A stretch of DNA of 64,000 nt from Candidatus Gastranaerophilales bacterium (GCA_905234865.1 CAJOJE010000006.1:1-64000); one strand, 5' to 3'; positions 51,831 through 60,670 are shown, counted from the stretch's first letter. Numbers and translations: made by a program. Notes: generated from the sequence alone by a model not told the origin.

Positions 51831-53432
51831 ATGGAAATTCTTACTTTAATGGGTATGCTTTTTATAGTTGTCGTTTTGGGCGCAATAACTTTTGCCGCAA
51901 GCCGATATAAAAGGTGTCCTTCAAACAAAGTTATCGTTGTTTACGGTAAAATTGCAGGCTCTGCAACCGCAAGATGTGTTCATGGGGGCGGCGTTTTTGT
52001 TTGGCCTTTAATTCAAGATTACAGTATATTATCTCTTGAACCGATGACAACCGATATTGATCTTCGAGGAGCGCTTTCAAAAGGGAATATCAGGGTTGCG
52101 GTTCCTGCCACGTTCACTTTTGCGGTTTCAACAAACCCGAGATTGCTTCAAAATGCTGCCGAAAGACTTCTAAACAGTGATAAAAGAACAATAATTTCAA
52201 TGGTAAGCGATATTATTTTAGGGCAATTAAGGCTTGTAATCGCAACTTTATCAATCGAAGAAATTAACCAAGACAGGGAAAAATTCTTAGAACAAATTAA
52301 CCTAAACGTTGATGCCGAGTTGAACAAGTTAGGTTTATCCGTTATTAACGTTAATATAAGAGATATAACCGATGAATCCGGATATATTGACGCAATAGGT
52401 AAAAGAGCGGCTGCAGAAGCCATAAATAAAGCTAAAGTCGAAGTTGCGCAACAGGAAAAAATGGGTGCAATAGGTGAAGCCGATCAAAACAGAGAAAAAG
52501 AAGTTCAAGTTGCAAATCAAAAAGCACAAACCACAATCGGTCAGGCTAATGCAGAAAAAGAAAAAAGAATTAAAACGGCAAACCTTGAAGCACAGGCAGT
52601 TGAAGGAGAAAACGTTTCAAAAGCAAATATAGCGGAATATAACGCAACTCTTGCCGTAAAACAGGCGGAAGCTCTTAAACTCGGCGAAGTAGCAAAAGCA
52701 AATGCCGAACGTGATATTTTAATTGCTCAAAAAGAGCAGGAAGAAGCAAGACTTAAAAAAGAAGAACTTGCAGAACGTGAAGTCGAAAAATTAAAAATTC
52801 AAGTTGAAGCAGACGCTGAAGCAGAAAGATTAAGAAGAATAGCAAACGGTGAGGCAGATGCGATAAGAGCAAAATATTTTGCGGAAGCGGAAGGCGTAAA
52901 AGCCGTACTTGAAGCAAAAGCGGAAGGGTACAATAAACTTGTATCAATATCAAATAATAAGCCCGAAGTTGCAACGAGTTTCCTTATGATAGAAAAAATC
53001 GAAGAAATCGTAGGAAAACAGGTTGAAGCAATTAAAAATATTAAATTTGATAAAATTACCGTTTGGGACGGGGGCGCAGGCTCGAAAGACGGTTCGGCAA
53101 CGGCAAATTTTATGAGAGATTTAATTAAATCTCTCCCTGCAATGCACGATCTTGCAAGTCAAGCAGGTATTCAACTTCCCGATATTTTAGGTAAAGTTGA
53201 CGATACACAAAAAATAACCGAAGTAAGAGAAGTTCAAAAAGGCAAAATAGTAACCAATAACGATAATACGGAAAGCGTTTTATGTCCTTGTTGTCAAGCA
53301 AAATATAAAATCGCAAAAAACCAAAACGGCGAAAATGAAATAAAAGGCTTTAACGATATTAATCCAGAACTTGACGGGCAACAAATCCACTGTGTTAAAT
53401 GCGGAGTTGAATTTACCGTACCCAAAAATTAA
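51831..53432 (+). CDS. Flotillin-like protein with a C-terminal zinc ribbon
   Basis: This 533-residue protein forms membrane microdomain scaffolds. A short N-terminal hydrophobic segment (EILTLMGMLFIVVVLGAITF) anchors it. An SPFH/PHB domain follows at about 30-190 (KVIVVYGKIAG, VNVNIRDITDESGYIDAIGK). A flotillin coiled coil spans about 200-370, with many EAE/AEA repeats. Unlike usual flotillins, the last 55 residues carry C-P-C-C (SVLCPCCQAKYKI) and C-x2-C (HCVKCGVEFTVP), a zinc-ribbon-like module. It shares an operon with the NfeD-like gene upstream and ends at a terminator. Confidence 0.93.
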   Translation: MEILTLMGMLFIVVVLGAITFAASRYKRCPSNKVIVVYGKIAGSATARCVHGGGVFVWPLIQDYSILSLEPMTTDIDLRGALSKGNIRVAVPATFTFAVSTNPRLLQNAAERLLNSDKRTIISMVSDIILGQLRLVIATLSIEEINQDREKFLEQINLNVDAELNKLGLSVINVNIRDITDESGYIDAIGKRAAAEAINKAKVEVAQQEKMGAIGEADQNREKEVQVANQKAQTTIGQANAEKEKRIKTANLEAQAVEGENVSKANIAEYNATLAVKQAEALKLGEVAKANAERDILIAQKEQEEARLKKEELAEREVEKLKIQVEADAEAERLRRIANGEADAIRAKYFAEAEGVKAVLEAKAEGYNKLVSISNNKPEVATSFLMIEKIEEIVGKQVEAIKNIKFDKITVWDGGAGSKDGSATANFMRDLIKSLPAMHDLASQAGIQLPDILGKVDDTQKITEVREVQKGKIVTNNDNTESVLCPCCQAKYKIAKNQNGENEIKGFNDINPELDGQQIHCVKCGVEFTVPKN

Positions 53433-53454
53433 TTTAAAAGTAAAACCAAACCAT

Positions 53455-53483
53455 AAAAAGCGGGAAGTAAATTTCCGCTTTTT
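53455..53483 (+). terminator. Terminator of the nfeD-flotillin operon
   Basis: AAAAAGCGG (53455-53463) pairs with CCGCTTTTT (53475-53483), with extra inner AA/TT pairing, about 25 bases after the flotillin stop and followed by ATTTT. Confidence 0.85.
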
Positions 53484-53548
53484 ATTTTAAAATTTATAAT
53501 TTGAGCGGAAAAAATCGATAATACATTATAGAATAATTTTATCGCAAT

Positions 53549-54943
53549 TTATATTTGAATATTTTCAAGCTCCGATAAAATACCATGTTTAATTTCAAGA
53601 ATATCGGTTCCCAAATTTTCTAAAATCTGCATCCCTAAACACCCTCTTATTTTTGTAAAAGCGTATAAAAGATGTTCGGACATGATTTTTTCTTTCCCAT
53701 GTTTTTTTGCGATTTCATAAGCAAATTCAAGAAGCTTTTTGGCTCTTTCCGTATATTTAATCGGGCTGTTTTCCGTATCTTCCATTTCATCCCCTATGAG
53801 TTTTGAGGCTTCAATTCTTGCATCTTTTAAAGTTATTCCGAGTTTTTTTAAAACGGCATTTGCGACCCCGTTTTTATATGCTAAAGTCCCGAGTAAAATC
53901 ATCTCCGTACCTATCGTACATTTATTCAGATTAATTGCTTCGGCTTTAGCAAGCTGTAAAATTGCAAGAGTTTCAGGCATTGTTTTTGCGCCCGTATTTA
54001 ATTCTTTTATTAATTTTTCGACAAGGTCTGTTTTATATCCTGTTAATTCTTTTAAAATTTTATAAGCAATACCCGTTTGAGCTTTTAAAACGCCCAATAT
54101 AACATGTTCCTGTTTGATATTGACCGAGCCTAATTCTTTTGCGGTTTCAAAAGTATTAAGCATAACCCTGAAAGCATTCGGAGTAAAAATAATTTGTCTT
54201 TCGCCGTATTCTTCCTGTCTGTTTGAAAAAGTTTTTAATTTTTCTTCGTATTTTTCTTTTGTAATGCCGTATTTATTTAAAATTTTTGTAATTTCCGAAT
54301 TTTCATCATCTAAAACCGATTGAACAATTTGTTCCGTTCCTAAGATTTCATAACCGTAAGTAGATAATTTTGCTTTTGCGGAAGATAAAATTTCAGAAAG
54401 CGAATTTTCGGTAAAAATATTGTCGACTCTTTTAAAATAATTGTTTTGGATATCTTGAATATCGATAATATCTTCTTCGGGGTGTTTGTAATGTTTTTGC
54501 TTTGTTTTTTTCTCTAAAAGACCTTTTATGTTTGAAATTGCTTTTTCTTCTTCAAAATTAAACTCTTTTAAAATCGTGTACGCTCCCGAATTTTTTGATG
54601 TAAAAATTGCAAGAGCGATATGATACGGTACGATTAAAGAATTATTATAGGATTTTGCAATTTCCATCGTTTTTTCCAAAATTTCTTTTGAACTGTCGGA
54701 AAACGGGATAAATTTTCCCTTATGGGGTTCTTTTTTTAATTCGATTTTATTTTTAATTTCGTTTTTTAATTCTTCGATATTTATGTTTTGAACGCAGATT
54801 AATCTTGACTGAACACCCTTTAAAGACATAACAAGCCCAAGCAGGATATGTTCCGAGTAAACTTTATCCGCATTAAGATTTCCTGCTTCAACCTGAGCAT
54901 TAATTACAATGTCAATCGCTTTTTGGGTAAATTTTTCAAACAT
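53549..54943 (-). CDS. Stand-alone protein of six Clp-N half-repeats, no AAA+ domain
   Basis: This 464-residue protein consists of Clp_N-type helical repeats. Half-repeats are visible at about 1-60 (FTQKAIDIVINAQVEAG, then EHILLGLVM), 80-145 (KEILEKTMEIAKSYNNS), 180-230 (LSEILSSAKAKLSTYGYEI), 252-302 (FRVMLNTFETAKELGSVN, EHVILGVL), 320-370 (TLAILQLAKAEAINLNK, GTEMILLGTL) and 395-450 (RAKKLLEFAYEIAKKHGKE, SEHLLYAF). That equals three full N-domains of ClpC/ClpA. No Walker motifs or Hsp100 AAA+ core are present. It could deliver substrates to, or compete with, a ClpC elsewhere; the role is inferred. Confidence 0.85.
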   Translation of the reverse strand: MFEKFTQKAIDIVINAQVEAGNLNADKVYSEHILLGLVMSLKGVQSRLICVQNINIEELKNEIKNKIELKKEPHKGKFIPFSDSSKEILEKTMEIAKSYNNSLIVPYHIALAIFTSKNSGAYTILKEFNFEEEKAISNIKGLLEKKTKQKHYKHPEEDIIDIQDIQNNYFKRVDNIFTENSLSEILSSAKAKLSTYGYEILGTEQIVQSVLDDENSEITKILNKYGITKEKYEEKLKTFSNRQEEYGERQIIFTPNAFRVMLNTFETAKELGSVNIKQEHVILGVLKAQTGIAYKILKELTGYKTDLVEKLIKELNTGAKTMPETLAILQLAKAEAINLNKCTIGTEMILLGTLAYKNGVANAVLKKLGITLKDARIEASKLIGDEMEDTENSPIKYTERAKKLLEFAYEIAKKHGKEKIMSEHLLYAFTKIRGCLGMQILENLGTDILEIKHGILSELENIQI

Positions 54944-55105
54944 TCCAAAATTTTACATTAAAAAGATAAATAATGCAAAATTTTTAAATCATAAAGAAAA
55001 AATTAATCGTGCATATTTTCTCAATTACTTGTCACGCCTTTTTGTTTATGATAATTTTTTATTAAATTTATATTTAAACAGATTGTTATTGTAAGGAGAA
55101 AATCA

Positions 55106-55600
55106 ATGAGTGAAGCAAGTGTTGTCAAATTAGACCGCAAAAAGCTCGATGAAATTTTAGAAACGTTTCATTACAGTAAGTCTTATTTGATTGCAATGTT
55201 ACAAAAAATTCAGGAAATATATAAATATCTTCCCGAAGAAGCCATGACCTATATCGGTGAAAAAATTGACGGCTTATCACCTGCTACGGTGTACGGTGTT
55301 GCTACTTTTTATGCACAATTCAGTTTAGAACCGAAAGGAAAATATGAAATTAAAGTTTGTGACGGTACCGCATGCCATGTCAGAGGTTCAATGCCCGTTT
55401 TAAACGCAATTAAAAGCAAACTTAAATTACAAGAAGGTAAATTTACTACCGAAAACGGATTATTTTCGCTTGAAACCGTAAGTTGTCTGGGTGCTTGCGG
55501 ACTTGCGCCGGTTGTTATGATAAATGAAAAAGTTTATCCTCAAATGACCTCAGATGCAATCAGTATTGTAATAGATACCCTTATGAAAGAGGAAGTATAA
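55106..55600 (+). CDS. NuoE/HndA-like thioredoxin-fold [2Fe-2S] subunit of the bifurcating hydrogenase
   Basis: This 164-residue subunit has the NuoE architecture: N-terminal helices with LIAMLQKIQEIYKYLP, then the [2Fe-2S] ligands C-x4-C in KVCDGTACHVRG and C-x3-C in VSCLGACGLAPVVMINE. It passes electrons between the flavin of the next subunit and the hydrogenase, as in HndA/HydC of NAD(P)-reducing hydrogenases. The gene starts at ATG 55106 with AAGGAGA and is 1 base from the flavoprotein gene. It heads the three-gene hydrogenase operon. Confidence 0.94.
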   Translation: MSEASVVKLDRKKLDEILETFHYSKSYLIAMLQKIQEIYKYLPEEAMTYIGEKIDGLSPATVYGVATFYAQFSLEPKGKYEIKVCDGTACHVRGSMPVLNAIKSKLKLQEGKFTTENGLFSLETVSCLGACGLAPVVMINEKVYPQMTSDAISIVIDTLMKEEV

Positions 55601-55601
55601 T

Positions 55602-57461
55602 ATGATAACAAAATTAAAAACCGATATTAAAGAAGAACAAAAACTTGCCCAAGAACATATTAAAAAACAAGGCTTGAGAGTTCTGGTATGCGCAGGAACG
55701 GGATGTGTTGCAAACGGCTCATTGAAAGTTATTGAAAAATTTAAAGAACTTGGAGCAGACGTATCGACTTTAACCGATTACGATAAAATGACAATTGTTC
55801 CGACAGGCTGCCATGGCTTTTGCGAACAAGGCGTTTTGGTTATTATCCCCGAAAAGCATGTAACTTATGTAAAAGTTAAAGAAGCCGATGTTGAAGAAAT
55901 TTATAACAGCCATATAAAAAATAATAAACCCGTTGAAAGATTGCTTTATACAGACCCCAAATCGGGCGAACGCATTCTTAAAAACGAAGAAATTAATTTT
56001 TATGCAAAACAAACAAGAACGGCTCTTGCAAATTGCGGTAAAATTAACGCAGAATCAATTGAAGAAGCAATTTCCGTCAGAGGATACGAAGCTCTTTCAA
56101 ATATTTTAATTGAAAACAATCCCGAAAGCGTTATTGAACAAATTGAAAAATCGGGACTTAGAGGCAGAGGCGGCGGCGGATTTCCGACAGGAAGAAAATG
56201 GAGATTTACCGCAGCAAACAGAGGCGGAAAATCTTACGTCGTATGTAACGGCGATGAGGGTGACCCCGGTGCTTTTATGGATAGAAGCGTTATGGAAGGC
56301 GACCCTCATAAACTTTTAGAGGGTATGGCAATCGCAGCTTTTGCGGTTGGTGCGGATGAAGGATATATCTATGTTCGTGCCGAATATCCTCTTGCAATTA
56401 AACGTTTAAGAAAAGCTATTAAAGATGCGGAAGAAAAGAATTTCCTCGGTAAAAACATAATGGGAAGCGATTTTTCTTTTACAATTCATATTAAAGAAGG
56501 AGCAGGCGCATTTGTTTGCGGTGAAGAAACAGCTCTTATCGCTTCTATTGAAGGCGAAAGAGGCATGCCTCGTCCGAAACCGCCGTTCCCTGCAAATAAA
56601 GGTTTATTCGGAAGACCGACTCTTATCAATAACGTTGAAACTCTTGCCAATGTTCCCGTTATTATGTTAAAAGGCGCTGATTGGTTCAGCAAAATGGGAA
56701 CGGAAACTTCAAAAGGCACAAAAACTTTTGCACTAACCGGCGAAGTTAATAATACGGGTCTTATCGAAGTTCCTATGGGTACAACTTTAAGAGAAATCAT
56801 TTTTGATATAGGCGGCGGAATAAGAGGCGGTAAAAAATTCAAAGCCGTTCAAATCGGCGGACCTTCGGGCGGTTGTTTAACCGAAGAACACCTTGATTTA
56901 CCCATGGATTACGACAGTCTTTTAAAAGCAGGCGCAATGGTAGGCTCGGGCGGTCTTGTCGTTATGGCGGAAGACACTTGCATGATTGAAGTTGCAAGAT
57001 TTTTTATGAACTTTACAAAAAATGAATCTTGCGGAAAATGTGTACCTTGTCGTGAAGGTACGAAAAATATGCTTGCAATCTTAGAAAAAATCGTTGCAGG
57101 CAAAGGCGAAATGCAAGACCTTGAATTGCTCGAAGAACTTGCAAAAATCGTTAAAGACGGTTCATTGTGCGGACTTGGTAAAACCGCTCCAAATCCTGTT
57201 TTATCAACTTTAAAATATTTTAAAGATGAATATATTGCGCACATTAAGGATAAAAAATGCCCCGCAGGTGTTTGTACGGCTATGAAAACCGTTATGATTG
57301 ACGAAAATAAATGTAAAGGCTGCACAAAATGTGCAAGAACTTGCCCTGTCGGCGCAATTGACGGAGTTGTTAAACAACCTCACAAAATTAATCAAGATAA
57401 ATGTATTAAATGTGAAGCATGCTTGAACAGCTGTCCTTTCAAGGCAATAGGATTGAAATAA
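55602..57461 (+). CDS. NuoF/HndC-like flavoprotein (NADH-binding) subunit of the hydrogenase
   Basis: This 619-residue subunit oxidises or reduces NAD(P)H. Its domains in order are an N-terminal thioredoxin-like [2Fe-2S] domain (VCAGTGCVANGSLKV with CHGFCEQGVLVII), then an FMN/NADH domain (SGLRGRGGGGFPTGRKW, VVCNGDEGDPGAFMDR), an SLBB region, and the [4Fe-4S] N3 site ESCGKCVPCREGT. Last come two C-terminal ferredoxin clusters, CKGCTKCARTCPVG and CIKCEACLNSCPF. These are typical of the bifurcating HydB/HndC type, which couples NADH and ferredoxin to H2. Confidence 0.95.
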   Translation: MITKLKTDIKEEQKLAQEHIKKQGLRVLVCAGTGCVANGSLKVIEKFKELGADVSTLTDYDKMTIVPTGCHGFCEQGVLVIIPEKHVTYVKVKEADVEEIYNSHIKNNKPVERLLYTDPKSGERILKNEEINFYAKQTRTALANCGKINAESIEEAISVRGYEALSNILIENNPESVIEQIEKSGLRGRGGGGFPTGRKWRFTAANRGGKSYVVCNGDEGDPGAFMDRSVMEGDPHKLLEGMAIAAFAVGADEGYIYVRAEYPLAIKRLRKAIKDAEEKNFLGKNIMGSDFSFTIHIKEGAGAFVCGEETALIASIEGERGMPRPKPPFPANKGLFGRPTLINNVETLANVPVIMLKGADWFSKMGTETSKGTKTFALTGEVNNTGLIEVPMGTTLREIIFDIGGGIRGGKKFKAVQIGGPSGGCLTEEHLDLPMDYDSLLKAGAMVGSGGLVVMAEDTCMIEVARFFMNFTKNESCGKCVPCREGTKNMLAILEKIVAGKGEMQDLELLEELAKIVKDGSLCGLGKTAPNPVLSTLKYFKDEYIAHIKDKKCPAGVCTAMKTVMIDENKCKGCTKCARTCPVGAIDGVVKQPHKINQDKCIKCEACLNSCPFKAIGLK

Positions 57462-57473
57462 AGGAAAATAATT

Positions 57474-59201
57474 ATGACAGATATAAAAACATTATTTGTA
57501 GACGGCAAGGAAGTTGAATTTACCGACGAGCCCAATTTACTTGAAGTAATTAAAAAAGCGGGAATAACCATTCCTACGTTTTGTTACCGCCCCGACCTTA
57601 CAACGTTCGGCGCTTGCAGAATGTGCGTTGTAGAAATCGACGGCAGAGGCATTCAATCATCTTGTACAATGCCTCCCGAAGCAGGATTAAAAATCCATAC
57701 AAATACTCAAAGAGTAAGAAGAATAAGAAAAACCGTTCTTGAACTTCTTCTTGCAAACCACGACAGAAATTGTTTAACCTGCGACAAATCAGGCAATTGC
57801 GAACTTCAAAAATATTCCGAAGAATACGGAATTACGAAAATTCGCTATAAAAATAAGGAAGAATTACTCCCCGTTGATGAATCAAGCCCCTCAATCGTCA
57901 GAGATTCCAATAAATGTATTTTATGCGGTGCTTGCGTTAGGGCATGCGCCGAGTATCAACATTCCGTTTTAGGTTTTGCAAACAGAGGCTCAAAAACTCT
58001 CGTACAACCTATGAAAGGAAAACCCTTAGCTGACGTTGAATGCGTAAATTGCGGTCAATGCGCTGCAGTTTGCCCCACAGGCGCTCTTACGATTAAATCC
58101 GACATTGAAAGAGTTTATGATGTTGTATTAAACCCTGAATATAAAACGGTTCTCCAAATTGCGCCGTCGGTCAGAGTTGCTTTGGGTGAAGTTTTCGGAC
58201 TTGATGCGGGCGAAAATTCAATCAAGAAAATTTATGCAGCTGCAAGAAAAATCGGTTTTGACTTAGTTTTTGATACAAATTTCTCCGCTGATTTAACGAT
58301 TATGGAAGAAGCGAATGAATTTGTCGAAAGATTAACTAAAGGCGAAAACTTACCGATATTCACTTCTTGCTGCCCTGCTTGGGTTAAATATTTGGAAATG
58401 ACGCACCCTGATATGTTAAACCACTTATCAAGCGCTAAATCTCCTCAAGGCATGTTATCGCCTGTTATTAAAGAATTTGCGCCGAAATATTATGAAGGTT
58501 TCACGAAAGAAAACATTAAAGTTATTTCAATAATGCCTTGTACTGCTAAAAAATATGAAATCACAAGAGAACAATTAAAAGGCGAAACCGATTTTGTTTT
58601 AACGACATCGGAATTTGCAAAAATGATTAAATCTTCAGGTATTGATTTCTCCGTTTTAAAAGAAGAAGAAGCAAATTCACCTTTTGGCGGATATACAGGC
58701 GGCGGAACAATCTTCGGAGCATCGGGCGGTGTTGCGGAAGCTGCTGTCAGAACGGCATATAATATGGTAACGGGCGAAGATTTAAAAGATGTCAACATTA
58801 CTCCTTTAAGAGGCGTTGACGCTTCTTCACGTTCAAAAGAAGCCGTTATTGATATTAAAGGCACAAAAGTTAAAATCAGAGTAGTTTCAACTTTAATTGA
58901 AGCTGAAAAAGCGGTGAGAGAAGTAAAAGAAGGTAAAGCCGATTTTCAAATGCTCGAAGTTATGGCATGCCCCGGCGGATGTATCAACGGCGGCGGTCAG
59001 CCCATAAGCTGCTATGATTCTAAAATTAAAGAAGAAAGGGCGCAAGGCTTATATAAAGAAGATGAAGAACTTCCGATAAGACTTTGCCATAAAAACCCCG
59101 ATATCATAAGAATTTATAAAGACCATTTGGAAAAACCGGGCTCACACTTGGCTCATAAACTTCTTCATACGACTTATTCAAGCAAGAAGAAAAGTTTATA
59201 A
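57474..59201 (+). CDS. [FeFe] hydrogenase catalytic subunit (HndD/HydA type)
   Basis: This 575-residue enzyme makes or oxidises H2. N-terminal clusters are a plant-ferredoxin-type [2Fe-2S] (CYRPDLTTFGACRMC), the His-Cys cluster (NHDRNCLTCDKSGNC) and two [4Fe-4S] sites (CILCGACVRACAEY, CVNCGQCAAVCPTG). H-cluster ligands are C299 in TSCCPAWVKYLE, C356 in MPCTAKKYE, and C499 and C503 in MACPGGCINGGGQ. This composition matches the M3 type found in trimeric electron-bifurcating enzymes. Maturation needs HydE, HydF and HydG; only HydG is in the window. A terminator follows at 59219. Confidence 0.96.
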   Translation: MTDIKTLFVDGKEVEFTDEPNLLEVIKKAGITIPTFCYRPDLTTFGACRMCVVEIDGRGIQSSCTMPPEAGLKIHTNTQRVRRIRKTVLELLLANHDRNCLTCDKSGNCELQKYSEEYGITKIRYKNKEELLPVDESSPSIVRDSNKCILCGACVRACAEYQHSVLGFANRGSKTLVQPMKGKPLADVECVNCGQCAAVCPTGALTIKSDIERVYDVVLNPEYKTVLQIAPSVRVALGEVFGLDAGENSIKKIYAAARKIGFDLVFDTNFSADLTIMEEANEFVERLTKGENLPIFTSCCPAWVKYLEMTHPDMLNHLSSAKSPQGMLSPVIKEFAPKYYEGFTKENIKVISIMPCTAKKYEITREQLKGETDFVLTTSEFAKMIKSSGIDFSVLKEEEANSPFGGYTGGGTIFGASGGVAEAAVRTAYNMVTGEDLKDVNITPLRGVDASSRSKEAVIDIKGTKVKIRVVSTLIEAEKAVREVKEGKADFQMLEVMACPGGCINGGGQPISCYDSKIKEERAQGLYKEDEELPIRLCHKNPDIIRIYKDHLEKPGSHLAHKLLHTTYSSKKKSL

Positions 59202-59218
59202 TGCGGTTTTGAATTTTG

Positions 59219-59249
59219 AAAAGCGGAAGGTAGTTTATCTTCCGCTTTT
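59219..59249 (+). terminator. Terminator of the hydrogenase operon
   Basis: AAGCGGAAG (59221-59229) pairs with CTTCCGCTT (59239-59247), with flanking AA/TT pairs and a T-rich tail, 20 bases after the hydrogenase stop. Confidence 0.85.
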
Positions 59250-59285
59250 AATTTTATAAAATTTAAACATTTTTTAAAAATAAAA

Positions 59286-59543
59286 ACCACGCTGCTATCT
59301 ATCGAAAATACAAGACAAAATTCTTTCTTATCATATCTCCCCTTTCTTATTTCATACCCGTTAACATCGCTCTAGTGCTGCTATGTTTCCATCCTGACAC
59401 GGTTCAAGCGCATAATCGCCATAAAATAAAAAATAATCAACAATATTCAAAGTTCAAATTCTACCCCGCACTTCCTCATAATAGCCTCTACACCCTGCAT
59501 TGGCTTCAGGTCAAGAACTCGCAAAGCCCCGTGGAAGCGTGGT
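59286..59543 (-). ncRNA. ffs: Signal recognition particle RNA, long form with Alu-like domain
   Basis: On the minus strand the sequence at 59400-59375 reads GTGTCAGG-ATG-GAAA-CAT-AGCAGCAC: the SRP helix 8 with the symmetric loop CAGG/AGCA and a GNRA tetraloop. The outer ends, CCACGC at the 5' side and GCGTGG at the 3' side, pair. The 5' domain (CCACGGGGCTTTGCGAG onward) forms an Alu-like region. The length of about 258 nt is the long bacterial type, as in Bacillus, rather than the ~110 nt type. A T-run ends it on the minus strand. Confidence 0.85.
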
Positions 59544-59594
59544 TAAAAATATTTTACCATAAAATTCGATTTATTTACAACGAAAATAAGGTTT

Positions 59595-60404
59595 TTATAT
59601 TCCATATCCCGTTTCTTGTTGGATTTCGTTTAAATATTCAATGCTTTCAAATAATTCTTCCCTGTTAAAAATTTCAAACGTAATTTGAGGGTAAATTTGC
59701 ATTTCTTTTAATGTTTCAATTACCCCTTTAACGTCCAATGACCCTCTTTTTAAAGATTGATGAGAATCTTCGTCTTTGTAATTATTGTGAAAGTGCATAT
59801 GATGAAGCATAATGCCGTAATTTTTAATCCAATCCTGATACGGAACGTTTGAATGTAAATTAAGATGACCAATGTCGATTGTCGCTTTTAAATTCGGAGA
59901 ATTAACGGCGGCAATAATGTTTCTTATCATATCGCAATTCGGTTCATGAACGTTTTCAACAGTTGCGACAATTCCGCTTTCTTCAAATTCTTGAATTAAT
60001 TCGTTATAAAATTCAACGGAAGAATGAAAAAAATTATCTCTGTAAACCTGTTGTTTTAATAAATTATTAAAACAGGTATGAAAAACAACCGTTTTAGCGC
60101 CGAGCCTTGAAGCGATTTCTAAACTTTGATAATATCTTTTAATTGAAACCTGTCTTATGCCTTCATCTTTTGAAACGGGTGAAAGAGTCGAAAAAAACCC
60201 ATGGAGCGTTAAACCGTTTTTTAAATCTTTGATTGCATCTTCATACATATCAAGCGTTTCATAAAAATGTTCGTCCAATTCTTTAAGTTTTCCAAACCTT
60301 GAAATTTCTAAACCTAAATCAAGCTCATTTGCAAGTTCTACCGCTTTATAAATGTTATGGTATTCAACAGTCGAAGATATAAATTTTTCGATTTTATTTT
60401 TCAT
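59595..60404 (-). CDS. Xylose isomerase-like TIM-barrel protein (sugar phosphate isomerase/epimerase family)
   Basis: This protein of about 269 residues has the AP-endonuclease-2/xylose isomerase-like barrel with its metal-ligand motifs: VVFHTCFNNLLKQQV (His), VATVENVHEPNCDMI (Glu), TIDIGHLNLHSN (Asp/His), HHMHFHNNYKDED (His) and ITFEIFNREEL (Glu). It binds a divalent metal and acts on a sugar or a related polyol; no specific substrate is indicated. The start is placed at ATG 60404; the frame extends upstream to 60548, but that part overlaps a small plus-strand gene and looks non-coding. Confidence 0.82.
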   Translation of the reverse strand: MKNKIEKFISSTVEYHNIYKAVELANELDLGLEISRFGKLKELDEHFYETLDMYEDAIKDLKNGLTLHGFFSTLSPVSKDEGIRQVSIKRYYQSLEIASRLGAKTVVFHTCFNNLLKQQVYRDNFFHSSVEFYNELIQEFEESGIVATVENVHEPNCDMIRNIIAAVNSPNLKATIDIGHLNLHSNVPYQDWIKNYGIMLHHMHFHNNYKDEDSHQSLKRGSLDVKGVIETLKEMQIYPQITFEIFNREELFESIEYLNEIQQETGYGI

Positions 60405-60427
60405 CACGATTTTATTATAATTGAAAT

Positions 60428-60595
60428 ATGTATATTTTTGAATTGATTTACAGTTTAATACAAAAAAAACGAGAAAAAAAACCCGTTTCAAAATTTGATG
60501 ATGAAGAAGAAACATGCAATCATATTTTTGTTCCCGTTGATTCGACAAAGAAAGTTCTTGCCTGTACGAAATGCGGAGTTATAAAGAAGATATAA
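60428..60595 (+). CDS. Small 55-residue zinc-ribbon-like protein
   Basis: A short frame, ATG 60428 to TAA 60593, encodes a 55-residue protein: an aromatic/hydrophobic start (MYIFELIYSLIQKKR), then a basic linker, an acidic patch DDEEETCNHIFVPV, and VLACTKCGVIKKI. The C-x2-H and C-x2-C pairs suggest a single small zinc site of the type seen in tiny ribosomal or regulatory proteins. No ribosome-binding site is clear. The arrangement of conserved cysteine/histidine pairs in a frame this short argues for a real gene. Nothing is known of its function. Confidence 0.6.
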   Translation: MYIFELIYSLIQKKREKKPVSKFDDEEETCNHIFVPVDSTKKVLACTKCGVIKKI

Positions 60596-60611
60596 AAATT
60601 TCGGAACTTTC

Positions 60612-60640
60612 TTGACAATCAACTACTATGATTGTAGAGT
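60612..60640 (+). promoter_or_regulatory. Promoter of the glutamate synthase operon with an inverted repeat
   Basis: TTGACA (60612-60617) and TAGAGT (60635-60640) are 17 bases apart, 30 bases before the ATG at 60671. ACAATCA (60615-60621) and TGATTGT (60629-60635) form an inverted repeat in the spacer that could be an operator. No NtcA-type GTA-N8-TAC was found. Confidence 0.5.
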
Positions 60641-60670
60641 TAGACTTGTAAGTATTAGAGGTAAGCGCTA

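Noticed and set aside
59375-59668. 97-codon plus-strand frame
   Set aside because: It is the antisense of the SRP RNA and the end of the TIM-barrel gene.
60405-60548. N-terminal extension of the TIM-barrel protein
   Set aside because: The extension is basic and hydrophobic without family similarity, overlaps the small zinc-ribbon gene, and the normal barrel start follows at ATG 60404.
60611-60670. NtcA site in front of the glutamate synthase operon
   Set aside because: No GTA-N8-TAC is present; only an unrelated 7-bp inverted repeat is seen.
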